From assembly GCF_039555335.1 (NCBI RefSeq), contig NC_092628.1:81370315-81434314 (forward strand): 64,000 nt of DNA, given 5' to 3'. The stretch's first letter is position 1. Every line of letters begins with the position of its first letter. The stretch is from Amphiura filiformis (taxonomy: Eukaryota > Echinodermata > Ophiuroidea > Amphilepidida > Amphiuridae). Of the stretch, positions 38,226 through 56,253 are shown piece by piece. A model generated the notes under the pieces. It saw only the letters and a list, made by a program, of their open reading frames with translations. It did not search any database and was not told the origin of the DNA. A program made the position numbers and the translations under genes.

Positions 38226-38843
38226 GACTATATGCCATCCCAACAAGATATTCTCTACGCACGAAAGGCTACCAGGGGTATAACGGAGCATATTATAGAA
38301 ATCGGCAACAAAAGTCGGACTGTGCCCTTCCGTTTTGTTGATGTTGGTGGCCAGCGCAGTGAACGTGTGAAATGGTATCGCTGTTTCACTGATGTGACCG
38401 CCATCATCTTTCTAGCCTCATCAAGTGAGTATGATCAGTTCCTCATGGAGGATCGAATGACCAACAGAATGGTGGAGTCCGTCAACATCTTTGATACAAT
38501 AATCAATCACAAATATTTCCAGAAAGTAGCGGTCATTCTTTTCCTCAACAAGACTGATCTTTTAGAAGAGAAAGTGGACCAGGGTGTTAGGATCAACAAA
38601 TGGTTCCAAGGCTTCAAAGGAGATCCAGCAAGTTTAGGTGATGTCCAAGGGTTTATTCTGGCTATGTACAATTCACGACGTGAAGATCAAAATAAGTCGC
38701 TTTACCATCATTTCACAACAGCAGTTGACACAGGCAACATCAAGAGAGTTTTTGATGCTGTTCATGAAATCATCTTAGAAAGAAATCTGGAAGCAACGCT
38801 TGGCCAAGGAGCTAGTGATGGAGAGGGACATGCGCCTTATTAG
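38226..38843 (+). CDS. G alpha 12/13-like last exon (4C), divergent with extended C-terminus
   Basis: The exon follows TTTTATTGCAG in phase 0, is open throughout and encodes 205 residues before TAG. It retains the switch I arginine and threonine (ARKATRGI), DVGGQRSERVKWYRCF, SSSEYDQFLMEDR, NKTD and HHFTTAVDT, so GTP binding and hydrolysis residues look preserved. Compared with exon 4A it is 16 residues longer: four extra residues between switch I and switch II (EIGNKSRTVPF), one near the helix after NKTD, and eleven at the end. The canonical end NLKRLMLQ is replaced by NLEATLGQ plus GASDGEGHAPY. In this family the last residues of helix alpha5 contact the receptor, so coupling should differ. 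No complete set of upstream exons was found between 22104 and 38225, so it may share the exon at 10720 or be the remainder of a partial duplication. Confidence 0.88.
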   Translation, partial: DYMPSQQDILYARKATRGITEHIIEIGNKSRTVPFRFVDVGGQRSERVKWYRCFTDVTAIIFLASSSEYDQFLMEDRMTNRMVESVNIFDTIINHKYFQKVAVILFLNKTDLLEEKVDQGVRINKWFQGFKGDPASLGDVQGFILAMYNSRREDQNKSLYHHFTTAVDTGNIKRVFDAVHEIILERNLEATLGQGASDGEGHAPY

Positions 38844-39054
38844 TCTGAAAGTGTAATGACAATAAGCAAACTCTAGAAATACATTTTGCTGTATTCATGG
38901 GAGAAAGAGACAACCACAACCACAAGTTTTAATCTTTGGTTTTAATATTAGCTTCTATTCAGAACTGAACAAATGAAAGACAACTCAAAATTTTTTACCC
39001 ATTGTTTTGATCCACTCCATTCTGCTGTCACTATCACTCTTCTTGTCGTAGAAA

Positions 39055-39386
39055 CAGACCTGCCAACTGTCCCTCATTTTGAGGGACTGTCCCTCATTTG
39101 GGGGTTTTCCAAAGTGAAAAAGAGGGACAGTCCTGTTTTCTGACAATTTCAGTGAGGGCAAATGTAAATGTAAAAATAGCAGAAATGATGCAAATTTCAC
39201 TTTAAAATTTTGCTATAGCATTCTCTTTAGTCAATTGGGATAAATTTAGACCTGCAAAACCTTCCCTAAATTCTGAAAGTATTGCACATCTCAAGTCTTT
39301 GATTTTGGCAGTATCTGGTTTGTGTACATGTGCAAGGTTTTGGCCTCTATGTCCCTCATTCTGACTTCGGTAGGTAGGCAGGTCTG
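39055..39386. mobile_element. MITE-like element downstream of G alpha exon 4C
   Basis: CAGACCTGCC and GGCAGGTCTG form the ends. Inside, TGTCCCTCATTTTGAGGGAC is a hairpin, and TGTCCCTCATT occurs again twice. It begins about 210 bp after the stop codon of exon 4C. Confidence 0.75.
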
Positions 39387-39556
39387 TAGAAGTGATGATG
39401 TATAATCTTTTCCAAGGTTCCTTTGACAGCTTAACCATCGCGTAAAACGCGTATACGTGCGCGACGTCAAGCGTGTGCATTGGAATTGTGCAAAATAATA
39501 CGCGCTGGACGGCTAGCAGTACGCTTAATTTGTAAATGGAAATCTGAATAATACTT

Positions 39557-40000
39557 TAACAGGATTAACTACAATAGCAATAGGTTTTTGAATATATCAC
39601 ACTGCACTAGTACGCTCACACGGCACCTCTATATTGAACCATAGATTTCAAAGAACAGAGATAAAGACCTGATCGTGATTCTATCAAATATATCATGCTG
39701 ATCACTCGCAACTGTAAGATTAGTATCTTTGAAAAGAGTGGTATTGTATTCAATGTATGATTGCAGATACACAGGTCACAGAATTGTCGACTGCAGATCC
39801 GTCGGATAACGCTTTTCAACAGGAAATGAACTTTGCTGCTGGGATGATGTCACGATGAGGTTCGCATTTATTCCGTATTGAAAAGCGTGTTCCGACGGAC
39901 CTGCACTCGACAGGCCTCTCATGAGTGCAACCTGCTTGTGGTGCAAGACAATATATTCGAAAGTTGTTTTAACCTATTGCTATGGTAGTTAATCCTGTTA
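39557..40000. mobile_element. MITE-like element, 444 bp, carrying an internal palindromic unit
   Basis: TAACAGGATTAACTAC then AATAGCAATAGGTT on the left is mirrored by AACCTATTGCTATGGTAGTTAATCCTGTTA on the right. A separate inverted unit lies at 39787-39917. Confidence 0.85.
39787..39917. repeat. Palindromic unit CTGCAGATCCGTCGGATAAC, copy 1
   Basis: CTGCAGATCCGTCGGATAAC plus GCTTTTCAA is mirrored by TTGAAAAGCGTGTTCCGACGGACCTGCA. The left half occurs again at the window end (63962-64000). Confidence 0.85.
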
Positions 40001-42587
40001 CATCATCAAGCTTCTTCCTTCAGCAAATATCTCAGAAATGGAATGCACTGCAAGACAGGAGCTATAAATCCAGAGAGAGAATAGTAAACAACGCACTGAA
40101 GAGTCTATTGTTCTATTGTGTCCGATTTGAGCGCTGACATATTGGAAAATGTTGCCAATCAATATTAATGAAGTCGTACGATCGACACCTACAACTGTTC
40201 AATTGGGCGACTTTATTGTTAGGTGCTTTTATTCATTCATTGGGCGTGTCGAGCTGTATCGGTTGGTCCGCAATTATATTTAATATAGTATTATAGGCCT
40301 ACAAGTATGATTTGCTTTGCTTTATTGATTGATTCAGAAATAGTATGGCTATATGCTTCTCGAGTTATCAGCAAATATATCACATTTGAGGTCCAGGGTA
40401 GACTCCTATATACGCGATGCTCATGTAAAATACTATGGTAGGCCTATACTAGACTTGCTTGCCAGTCCTATATATGCCGTACCTATGTATATTAAGGACT
40501 GGCTTACGCCATTTTGGATGTCAATGGGAAATACACACCTAACGATTTGCGCCGGTTAGAAACTTGAAAAAAAATCTTTAAAATTGTATCAATGTATATA
40601 AAAGTGGTACCAACCTTATTGTGCTTGCTAATTTAAGACTCGGTTGAAACAAAATTAAGGATCGAATGCATTTTAGTGTCCAAAAGGCAAAATTATCGTC
40701 AAAGTTCTGCGAAATCGGCACCCTTGCAAAGGTTCAGAATTGAATCGAGGACGAAAATATCCGATCTTTGCGATCAAAAACACAAAATTACAACTTTAAA
40801 CATACTATTGGCAAAAGACATTATTACCAAACAATATAGAATAGAAATTTTGACAACATTTTCTCAAAATATTGAAGAAATTTGCTCACTAGACATCGAA
40901 AAAGTACGCAATCCAATTCCCGTTCAAACGCGTGAGAAACTGAAAGTGCATAATCTCGACTAGCCTATACATAATATAAAACACGATGTGGACCGCGACT
41001 AATGTCCTTAAAAATACTACAGTAGGAGTGATAGGCCTATCATAATTACTTCAAATCCTTATATGTAGACCTATTAGCAAACAATGTAGACAACTTACTT
41101 GTGTAGATTCTTATATCCGCCACACAGAGCGCACACTTTGCCTATGCTGCTGAACTGTCCGTAGCGAAATGGTAGAGCAAAGCGTGTTCACTGAGTATAA
41201 TCAAATGAGCGCCCAAACCAATTTGGGCGCTGCAATTGGTTTGTATTGTAGGTGAACCTCTGTTTTGTGTGCATGCGACAACTCACGCACACCCTTGGGA
41301 TGGACTAGTACAAAAGGTACCTCTCGTTCGTATAGGCGCTTTTACGTGACTTTCGTTTAGTCACTTATTGACAGTAGCCTGCCTATTATAGCGTTAATAC
41401 GCTGGTCAGGGCAGGTACCGATTTAATGGCGGAAGCCAATTGTCTCGAACAAAAGGTACCTCTCGATGAATAGCGTGTCGGGAACTCCAGTTGGCACAAA
41501 GGAACAATAAGCGTTACATAATCTATTTCCTCTCCTTCCTATATAAACTCCTTGATAGTAAATATGTTAGGGGCAATTGGAGTGCACTGCAGCAGCAGCT
41601 ACATGAATCCAGAAAGGGAAAATATGTTAGGGCATGACCAGGGGAAGTGGCAAAGCCCCTCGGTAAAACATGTTTGGATGAAATTGGGGCAGTAAAAGAA
41701 ATAAAATGGAAAAGTTTTGTCTCGATCCTTCTTGACCACTTTGGCCTTATTGATATGACTAGGCTGAACATACATGCTTATATTAGTTCTCGAACAAAGA
41801 TTGCAGAGTACTTTTTAAAGCTTGCTTAGTCCACCAGAAAATTTCTTGTTTGGCCCCCGGTTTGGCCATACTTGCTTTAAGATGAGTGGTGTCCTCAAAC
41901 TACAACAGTATGCCATATCCTTCTGTCCTGCATGGCTGTTCCTAAATCCATAACATCCAGTCCAGTGTCCTGTTTCAATACATCCCACGTATGTTAGAAG
42001 GGGCCATACATCCAATGGATTTTGTAAGAAAAGATGGGGATTGTTGGTTTTTGTGTCGCCTGAATGACCATTTCAAATTCTTTCTGTAGTGATGTGTGTG
42101 TATGTTGGGGTGTTACGGTTTTGATCAAGGTTTCTAAAAATGGCTCTAATTACCCATTACCCTTGTCCATGCAACTTGGACATACATTTTTTGGGAAGGT
42201 ATTTTCCAAAAATGTTCCTACTAGATACAGAATTTGATGGATTTTTATTGGAGTAATCCTTGGGTGAAGGTTTCTCAGATGAAAGGACTTTGGGGTCAAA
42301 GTCATCTAGGGGTTATTTAGGGTTAAGGTTTTTCAAATTGTCCACTTCCATATAAATTGAAAGCCTCTGGTCATGATGTAACTTGCATACAAATGTCCAT
42401 GAGTAGACTAGAGATGTATTACATGTATACTTAACGTCACATGTCATTTTCCAAAATTGTTAAAAATGCTCCTTTGTCTGCAGAATTTGATGGATTTTGA
42501 TGCAACTTCAGCGGAGTGATCGGGCAAGAGTTACTGTGGAATAGGGGTAATCTGGGGACATCGTTAAAATTTTGGTTCAGGTTTCTT

Positions 42588-42968
42588 AAAGCCATATTAT
42601 AACATTTGCTGAGGAGAACGCCACCAAGATTTTAGGTGCTGTAGTTTTGTCCAAATCCGAGATTTTGAATAAAACGCCGGAACCGTCGTTTTATTATTAC
42701 GATGGAAATATTAGTCGAACACGTATGCGATGTTCATAACACAGTATACGTACACGGCATGCGGGACACGCATACACACACATCAGTCATACCGTATTAC
42801 AACCGCTGGAGTAATTAGATGCATTGGCGCTAGTAGTAAATTCCAATTTTCTTTGCTTTACTTCCACTTGTTTGACTCAAAATTAAAAGGGGACATATCT
42901 GACTGTAAAAGCTAACATTTTATGGAGAATAAATACTATTTTTACAAAAATGTTATAATATGGCTTTG
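42588..42968. mobile_element. MITE-like element, 381 bp
   Basis: AAAGCCATATTATAACATTTG and CAAAAATGTTATAATATGGCTTT are the inverted ends. The interior has CG-containing stretches but no open frame of interest. Confidence 0.85.
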
Positions 42969-43765
42969 ATTGTTCCCATTTCAAAGGGCTCTGTAGCTCT
43001 CTGTCAATGTTAGTGTCCAGGAGTGAGTTATAATTATTATGCTTTATCACCTTGCTTGATGTACTACTTTTGCAAGATTTGCAATGGTACTGGTATCATG
43101 TAGCACAAAATATAGACCTAAAACATTTAACACTGTAAATAAGCAGCACCAAAGGTATTTTTTAATTGAATAGCCTCGTGGCCTAACATGATACACAGAT
43201 TTGCCTTTTTGTATAAATTTATTATGAACCTATAGATGTGCCTTTTTGTAATCTTAATATCTGGTTCATTGTGGCCAAGGGGCAGTGTCTTAGTTGGATC
43301 ATGCGTATGCCTTGAATAAATGCCAAAATGAAAATGAAAATTGATTGATCAGATTTACGGAACAAGGTCACATGACATCATATATTTGAATGTATTGAAC
43401 CTCCCTAGTTGAAGGTGTACAGGGATATGCCACAATCTTGGGGTGCCTTTTCAGTCAGTTTGGTATTTAGTATATCGATGGTGGGTTTTCAGTAAAGACC
43501 AATTGGGCACATTCAGGCAAAAGTGCCCTTTAAAGCACCCCCAAATGTTGAATTAACTTGGGGAGCCTCAAGGCCCAGTCTATAGCACTTCAGCCCTCAT
43601 AAATAGCCTGCAATAGGCCGGGGTATGTCAGCGGCAAACCTATACTGCGCACAAGTATCCGAACACCAGGGATCAAAATACACGGGCCAAAGGGCGATTC
43701 GCCCCCAATTTCCCCAAAATAGTCCCTATAGAAAAAATTGTCAATGGCAAAATACATGTATACAT

Positions 43766-43805
43766 GAGGGCTATTTTTCATAGAATCTGTCAAAAATAGC
43801 CCTCG
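43766..43805. repeat. Hairpin, 14-bp arms
   Basis: GAGGGCTATTTTTCATAG and AAAAATAGCCCTC pair around a short loop; the same CCTCATAAATAGCC wording occurs at about 43594-43608. Confidence 0.6.
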
Positions 43806-43977
43806 TAATCAAAAAAGTATTTTGAGGCCTCTGAAGGAGAATTTGTCACTTTTGAAACCCTACCTTTTGTCATTCAAATGCATATCACTTAAGTCGCATC
43901 ATGCCAAATGAGGTAGCGAAGTATGCAGAACAAAATTCTCCATCTTTCAACCACTTTATTTTGCAATTTAGTTTGTC

Positions 43978-44336
43978 TTAAGGGGGTACTACACCCTGGC
44001 CAATTTTGTGCCTATTTTTGCATTTTTCTCAAAAATTATAGCACATTGGTGACAAGTAAGATATGTATATACTAGGGGCAAGGACTACAACTACTTTACT
44101 GAAAATTCAGCAACTCAAAGCAAGTAGTTATTGATTTATTGATCAAATATTGGGTTTTCCTCATTTTTGACTGTAACTCCACAACTGTTGTCTGTGCTGA
44201 AATAAAATTTCCAGTGCAGTAGTTGTAGTCCTTGCCCCTATAATATACATATCTTACGTGTCCCCAATATGCTATAATTTTTGAGAAAAATGCAAAAATA
44301 GGCACAAAATTGAGCAGGGGTGTAGTACCCCCTTAA
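43978..44336. mobile_element. MITE family C, copy 2
   Basis: TTAAGGGGGTACTACACCC and its complement bound the element, and TTAA at each edge fits a TTAA target duplication. The arms carry TAGGGGCAAGGACTACAACT and its complement. Confidence 0.9.
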
Positions 44337-44355
44337 TTAAGAAATTGTTTTTGTT

Positions 44356-44702
44356 TTAAGGGGTACTACACTGGCCAATTTTTGCCTATTTTTGCATTTT
44401 CTCAAAATTATAGCACATTGGTGACAAGTAAGATATGTATATTATAGGGGCAAGGACTACAACTACTGTACTGAAAATTCAGCAACTCAAAGCAAGTAGT
44501 TATTGATTTATTGATCAAATATTGGGTTTCCCTCATTTTTGACTGTAACTCCACAACTGTTGTCTGTGCTGAAATAAAATTTCCAGTGCAGTAGTTGTAG
44601 TCCTTGCCCCTATAATATACATATCTTACTTGTTCCTAATGCGCTATAATTTTTGAGAAAATGCAAAAATAGGCATAAATTGGGCAGGTAAAGTACCCCT
44701 AA
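44356..44702. mobile_element. MITE family C, copy 3, tandem to copy 2
   Basis: It is almost identical to 43978-44336 over the central 200 bp and starts 20 bp after it. In the outer arms it differs mostly by short losses, several in homopolymers (GGGGG to GGGG, TTTTT to TTTT, AAAAA to AAAA). Confidence 0.9.
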
Positions 44703-44933
44703 TGTTAATATATTTTGTTTTGCACAGTATATTTAGTTTCCTTAATATTACCCTTGTAGAAAAAAAATTTGTATAGCAATGTATTATAACATTTGTAAAT
44801 TGGCACGATCATTTGAAATAAAACTGGTTATGGGAAAAAGTTGTCACAATTATTATGATTGGATGTTTACCGGTGTAATTATGGATTGTTCTGAGGATGC
44901 AATCACACATTAAGGTACATGGTAAGAGTCTAA

Positions 44934-45122
44934 GGGCTATTCCAGTTGAAATCCATACATCCCTGTGGAACACATGACCTTAATCTTTCGCACAGTGTGT
45001 GTATGTATATTTCAAATGGGGTTACTCGAATGGGCAACATCATTTGAAATCTACACCCCTATGATGGGAGATTAAGGTCACATCTTCCATAATGGTATAT
45101 GGATTTCAATTGGAATAGCCCA
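44934..45122. mobile_element. MITE family B, copy 2
   Basis: The ends GGGCTATTCCAGTTGAAATC and GATTTCAATTGGAATAGCCC match copy 1. It is shorter internally (189 bp against 278 bp). Confidence 0.88.
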
Positions 45123-45378
45123 ATGGAGTTAAGTGGGTTTCACTGAAAATTTGATCATCCGACCCACTAGTTTAACAAGAAGAACGAATGCTTTTGTTAG
45201 TGTATTTATTTGGAATTTGATAACGGATCTATGAATGAGGTCCGGATAAGGGAGGTTGGACCGAATTGTAATTAAGGCTTTCATTTCAATTCAACAAGTC
45301 TAGGGTTGACAACCACAAAAGCCCACCTCGCATTTTGGTACCAAAATCCTTACCACTCCGGTTCTCTGAACCATATAG

Positions 45379-45802
45379 TACACTAAGCCAAAAAAGAAAC
45401 TTCACAAGGTCATATCTTAAAATCCTGTCTATCAAAATTAACCAAAATTACACACAGGATTGCCTCAATACTCTACTCTAAACACATGTCACCAACTATG
45501 CAGTTGTCCAACTGACACAACAGCAAAATGCACTGACATGCAATACCTTCCTGGACCACATTCACAGCGCAACATATTTCTTTGGCTGGGTTCCAATTAT
45601 TCGCCTGTGAATGTGATCCCGGAAGCTGTTCCGTGTCAGTGCATTTTACTGTTGTGTCAATTGGACAACTGCTTGGTTACTGACATGTGTTTAGAGTAAA
45701 GTATTGAAGTAATCCTGTGTGCAATTTTTGTTCATTTTATGGAGAGGATTTTTCAGATATGACCTTGTGAAAAATTTTAAGTTTCTTTTTTGGCTTAGTG
45801 TA
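45379..45802. mobile_element. MITE-like element with arms about 160 bp
   Basis: The ends are TACACTAAGCCAAAAAAGAA and TTCTTTTTTGGCTTAGTGTA. Pairing continues through AAGGTCATATCT, ACACAGGATT, AAACACATGTCA and TTGTCCAACTGACACAACAG with its mirrored partner. The open frame inside the left arm is a by-product of the repeat. Confidence 0.92.
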
Positions 45803-46378
45803 TTACCTCAAGCCCTATTGTACTTAATGAAACTATAGCACTAATTCCATGCCCTGCATCCAAGCAGTTTGCAGTTAAAACCAGGTCTCATCTCACAAGT
45901 TGGTGCTAACTGGCTCTACAGCCCGGTTGTTACCTGCCATCAAGCTACGGCTTTTCCATTCTTGGAAAATACAACACTAATTTTTGTTTACCAAATGAGA
46001 CCGCCTCAATCCTTTAGATGGAACTGGCAATACAATTCTAATTTTACCACTAGCAATGACTTATCATCTATAGCATTAGCAAACACTTTGCATTCTAGTT
46101 AATAACAATTATTAAAATCAACATAAAATAATACGATTGTCTTTGAATTTTGGAACTGCAATTGTATAAAAACATGCAAAATTGCAGGTTTTGGCCCTTT
46201 TCCCATAAATTTGACATATCATTATTTCTATTTTATTGCCAGTTAATTCTAATAGGATAGGATGTACAGGTGCAAGACAGTCTAAACTTAAGTCAAAATA
46301 TGCGAGTGCTTCTTAACAAAACATGGGTGCATAATGCATATGGCAAACATTCCAAACAAAATTGGTGCTGTATTTGAT

Positions 46379-46533
46379 ATAAAATTGGATGGATTGAGCA
46401 TGATACACAAAGATATTGGTCGAGCTGTGAGTTTTAAAAGATATCGTATGCGGCGATAGCGAGCATGATATCTTTAAACTCACAGCAAGACCAATATCTT
46501 TAATGTATCGTCTGAAAGGATCCATTCAATTTT
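46379..46533. mobile_element. Fold-back element, arms about 65 bp
   Basis: AAGATATTGGTCGAGCTGTG with AGTTTTAAAAGATATC is mirrored by GATATCTTTAAACTCACAGC with AAGACCAATATCTTTA. The outer AAAATTGGATGGAT/ATCCATTCAATTTT also pairs. Confidence 0.85.
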
Positions 46534-46535
46534 AT

Positions 46536-46858
46536 CATTATTATGCTTTGAGAATCTGTTTTTGGTCAAAAATGTGATTTTGGTCAAAAAAGTGATTTTA
46601 GTCAAAAAGTGATTTTTGGTCAAAAATGTGATTTTTTGTCAAAATTTTAATTTTCTCGATTATATTCTGTAACCGCCTAAAAGTGGGGTTGTTAAACGGT
46701 GTTACGATATCTATACACTACATGTATGGTGATCGTGGACTGCAAGCTGATGCAGAGACCTCCGTGTTCAGGTGAAATTGGTCGCCAATATCCAGAATAA
46801 TTGGTTTTTAAAAATGTGTATAAAGTATAGGATGGCAGATTCTCAAAGCATAATAATG
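46536..46858. repeat. Inverted repeat enclosing a GGTCAAAAATGTGATTTT microsatellite
   Basis: CATTATTATGCTTTGAGAAT and its complement lie 280 bp apart. Between them, at about 46557-46650, a TTTTGGTCAAAAA-GTGA unit repeats five times with small length changes. Confidence 0.8.
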
Positions 46859-47406
46859 TCTGGAATCGGACACTGTTGCAAGATTTTTCTGAAATGTTGC
46901 AAGTTTCCCAATTATGTATCAGGTATGTTGTTGCAACTTTTCATACATCTTGCATATTTTACATACTGCAACAATAGAAATTTAAAGAAATGTACAACAA
47001 ATGATACAAAAGACAACTTTTTGTTTTAGTTTCCATCTTTTTCAACTTTTTCTTTTTATTGTGTCTTCCAAGACGACGTCTTGTTAGGCAAATAATGTAT
47101 GATGTATAGCAAATTCAGCTTTTGCTGAATTTCTTACATCTTAATAAAATCACATTAACTCAATAGATATCAATTTCTTTTCACTGCTTATATAATTGGT
47201 TGCATTGATTACATCATCAATTCAGCTGCCAAGCGCAATTCAATACTTTGCAAACACGATTCTGTAGCAGCTTGTTGATAATGTATTCAATGAAAGAGCC
47301 ATGTATCATGATCGGACTAAATTTTGAGTCAAGGATTTTCATCTTCATCAAATACTACACCCACGTTGCATGTATGAAATACTTGGTGAAGGAAAGACGG
47401 ACCTAC

Positions 47407-53975
<6,569 letters not shown>

Positions 53976-54267
53976 GTCGGCTGGGCGCCGTGGCGTGCGT
54001 CTGTAATCCAGCTACTTGGAAGCCGGGGTTGGTGGATCGTTTGAGCTCGGGAGCCCTGTTGGTAGTTGCTCTATGGCGATCGGGCGTCCGCACTAAGCTC
54101 GGCATCGATATGGTTGGCTCGGCGGAGGCTAGGACAACCAGGTTGTCTAAGGAGGGACGAACCGGCCCAGGGCGGAAACGCAGCAGGCAAAAGTCCCCAT
54201 GTGGAGCAGTAGTGGGATTGCGCTCGTGAATAGGTAGCTGCTAGCAGCCCGGACAATATAGCGGGAC

Positions 54268-56253
54268 CAGGGGCGGCGCCACAGGGGGGGGCAAGGGGGG
54301 CAATTGCCCCCCCTATGATTTTCAAAAAAGAGGTAAAAGGAAGGAAAAAGAGAAAGAGAAGAAGGAGAGAGAAAAGAGAGGGGAGAGAAAGAGAGGAGGG
54401 AGATGGTTATAGAAGGAGGAAACTCCCCCTTCGGACATCTTGCCCCTTTTGAAATGCTGACCTACGCGGTTAAGGTTTTAAAGTTGTTGGTTTTTATAAT
54501 TTGGGCCCATTTTCGGCAAATTTTACTCCATAAAAGTCACATGGCTTCTCTTGCCTTTTCTCCCAACTCATAAAAAACCTAGTTTTTTCGCTCGCTACAC
54601 TCGCGAATGGGCAAATTTTGTCCTTTTCTGACTGAAAAAGCATAAAAAACGGGTTTTTTCGCTCGCTACGCTCGCAAAGTGGACAGTTTTCGGCTTTTAG
54701 TGATCATAGGGGGCGATTATACCTCCCGTCTACGCTCCTGATTATGGCTTTCAGTTTGAAATATTTCCAACCTTAAGACCCCCCCCCCTTCATATAATTT
54801 TATCGTGCCAATTTATAATCAAAAACCCGGCATATCATATACAATGCAACTGACTTAATTAACATACAACGCGTTGCGACCAGAGGAGCTCAGAGGCGTA
54901 GAGATCCGACCCGGGTGTGGGGTATAAATCCCCCCAATATTTTGATAGGGTAGATGCATGGTCCATACAATCATTCCCTAATGTTGATGCCTGTAGGGTA
55001 GCTGCAGGTAATATGGGACAGCAGGTAATATGGGACACCTGTTTTCATTTTAACAAAAAGTAGCTTAGAGAAGGTAAACACTTTAAGTTGATTTGTTAAG
55101 TGTTTAGAGACATCAATTGTGCTTCTAGAAATGCAGTTTTGGAGTCTGTGTATCAAACTCTTGGAAATCAATGCCAAAAAGAGTGAAATTGCCCAAAAAA
55201 TTATGTCGTTTTTTTGGCCTGATATAAAATCAATGACGTCACATTTTATGATTGTGTATCCAAAAACTCTGGTATATACTGAGGGGCATTTGTCATTTTT
55301 ATGATCTTTAGGTGATGGGTTAAGCTTATCAGCAGGTAAAATTCCACTGACAAGTGGCACTTTCCTTTTATAAATGATTATTTTCTCTGATTTTCAACTG
55401 AATGGGTGCAGGTAATATGGGACACATATGAAATTGTGTGCATTGTCAATGCGAAAAGCAAAACTATTTAGAAAATTGAATTTTCTTGTAGAAATTTGCA
55501 TTTAACATTCAAAATCATGTAACAAAAATGTTTTTAGAACAAAAGAGTGATTTTCTGAACTTTTGATTTTCACCATAGAGATAACACAGTGTCCCATATT
55601 ACCTGCACATGCAGGTAATATGGGACACTTTTGACGATGACGTCATTTTGACGTCATAGCGTCCAAACAAACATAAAAACAAGGTAACATTGCCTGTTTT
55701 ATTAATCTTAAAGGACAGGTTGTTCATCATAACAATCTCTTGTGGGCATATCTTCTTTAGTTTTTATGCAAATAAGCTAAACGTCCTTAATGGTCCCATA
55801 TTACCTGCAGGTACCCTATGTGGGTTTCTGACCAAAGTAAACTCATATTTGGCCTAAAGTGCCAATTTTTCACGCTTCGCGCGACTTTGTTTAACATTTC
55901 CACCATATTTTACTTCGTGCACATTTGTACTATGAACTTATTTTGTTGCCAAAAGGTGCTGGATTTATGATTGAGTAGGTCCATGCCTAAAACCATCGGG
56001 CTGAAAGTCGGGCCCGTGAATGAAATCCATAAAAATATGCGGTTGGAAAATAAATAAATAACCCGAAAAAGGTGCATCAAATGGCTTCATTTGTGCTTTC
56101 ATTTTGAAAATTTTCCAAATTCTGAGGGGGGCACATCCCTCCTCAGACACCCCCCTGCGTCGCGCAGGCGCGACGGGCGGCGCTGTCGCGCCGCATAACA
56201 AATTTCCAAAAATATTTTGCCCCCCCTATCAAAATACCCTGGCGCCGCCCCTG
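54268..56253. mobile_element. Non-autonomous hAT-like element inside the 7SL gene
   Basis: The element is 1986 bp. The ends are CAGGGGCGGCGCCA on the left and its complement on the right. It is flanked by perfect 8-bp duplications AGCGGGAC (54260-54267 and 56254-56261). An 8-bp duplication and a CAGGGG-type terminus fit the hAT superfamily. Near the left end it has two direct copies of a TTTTTTCGCTCGCTAC motif and a GA-rich tract. No transposase was recognised, so it would need proteins supplied in trans. A second element is nested inside it at 54995-55816. Confidence 0.88.
54995..55816. mobile_element. Nested inverted-repeat element inside the hAT-like insertion
   Basis: The terminal inverted repeats are about 24 bp, GGGTAGCTGCAGGTAATATGG on the left and the matching complement ending CTGCAGGTACCC on the right. 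TA dinucleotides flank both ends (54993-54994, 55817-55818), as in Tc1/mariner-type elements. The core GCAGGTAATATGGGACA recurs internally, and a nearly perfect 40-bp palindrome of it lies at 55590-55629. No coding region is convincing. Confidence 0.8.

Larger units (their letters stand above)
38844..47406. other. Intergenic region between G alpha exon 4C and RPS2 (convergent genes)
   Basis: The two genes face each other, so this stretch holds both 3' ends. No AATAAA was seen close after exon 4C (only AATAAG at about 38858). A minus-strand AATAAA lies at 47055-47060 for RPS2. Between the listed repeats, 40000-42587 has two CAAAAGGTACCTCTCG direct repeats (about 41312, 41449) and a palindrome GCGCCCAAACCAATTTGGGCGC at about 41211. 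Open frames at 40676-40963 and 41523-41771 are unrecognised and unsupported. Confidence 0.5.

Noticed and set aside
40676-40963. 95-codon open frame
   Set aside because: No recognisable family, and it has no supporting signals around it; kept only as a note.
45460-45699. 79-codon open frame
   Set aside because: It is formed by the mirrored arms of the inverted-repeat element 45379-45802.
54971-55360. 129-codon minus-strand open frame
   Set aside because: It lies inside the nested element, is low in complexity, and resembles no transposase I know.
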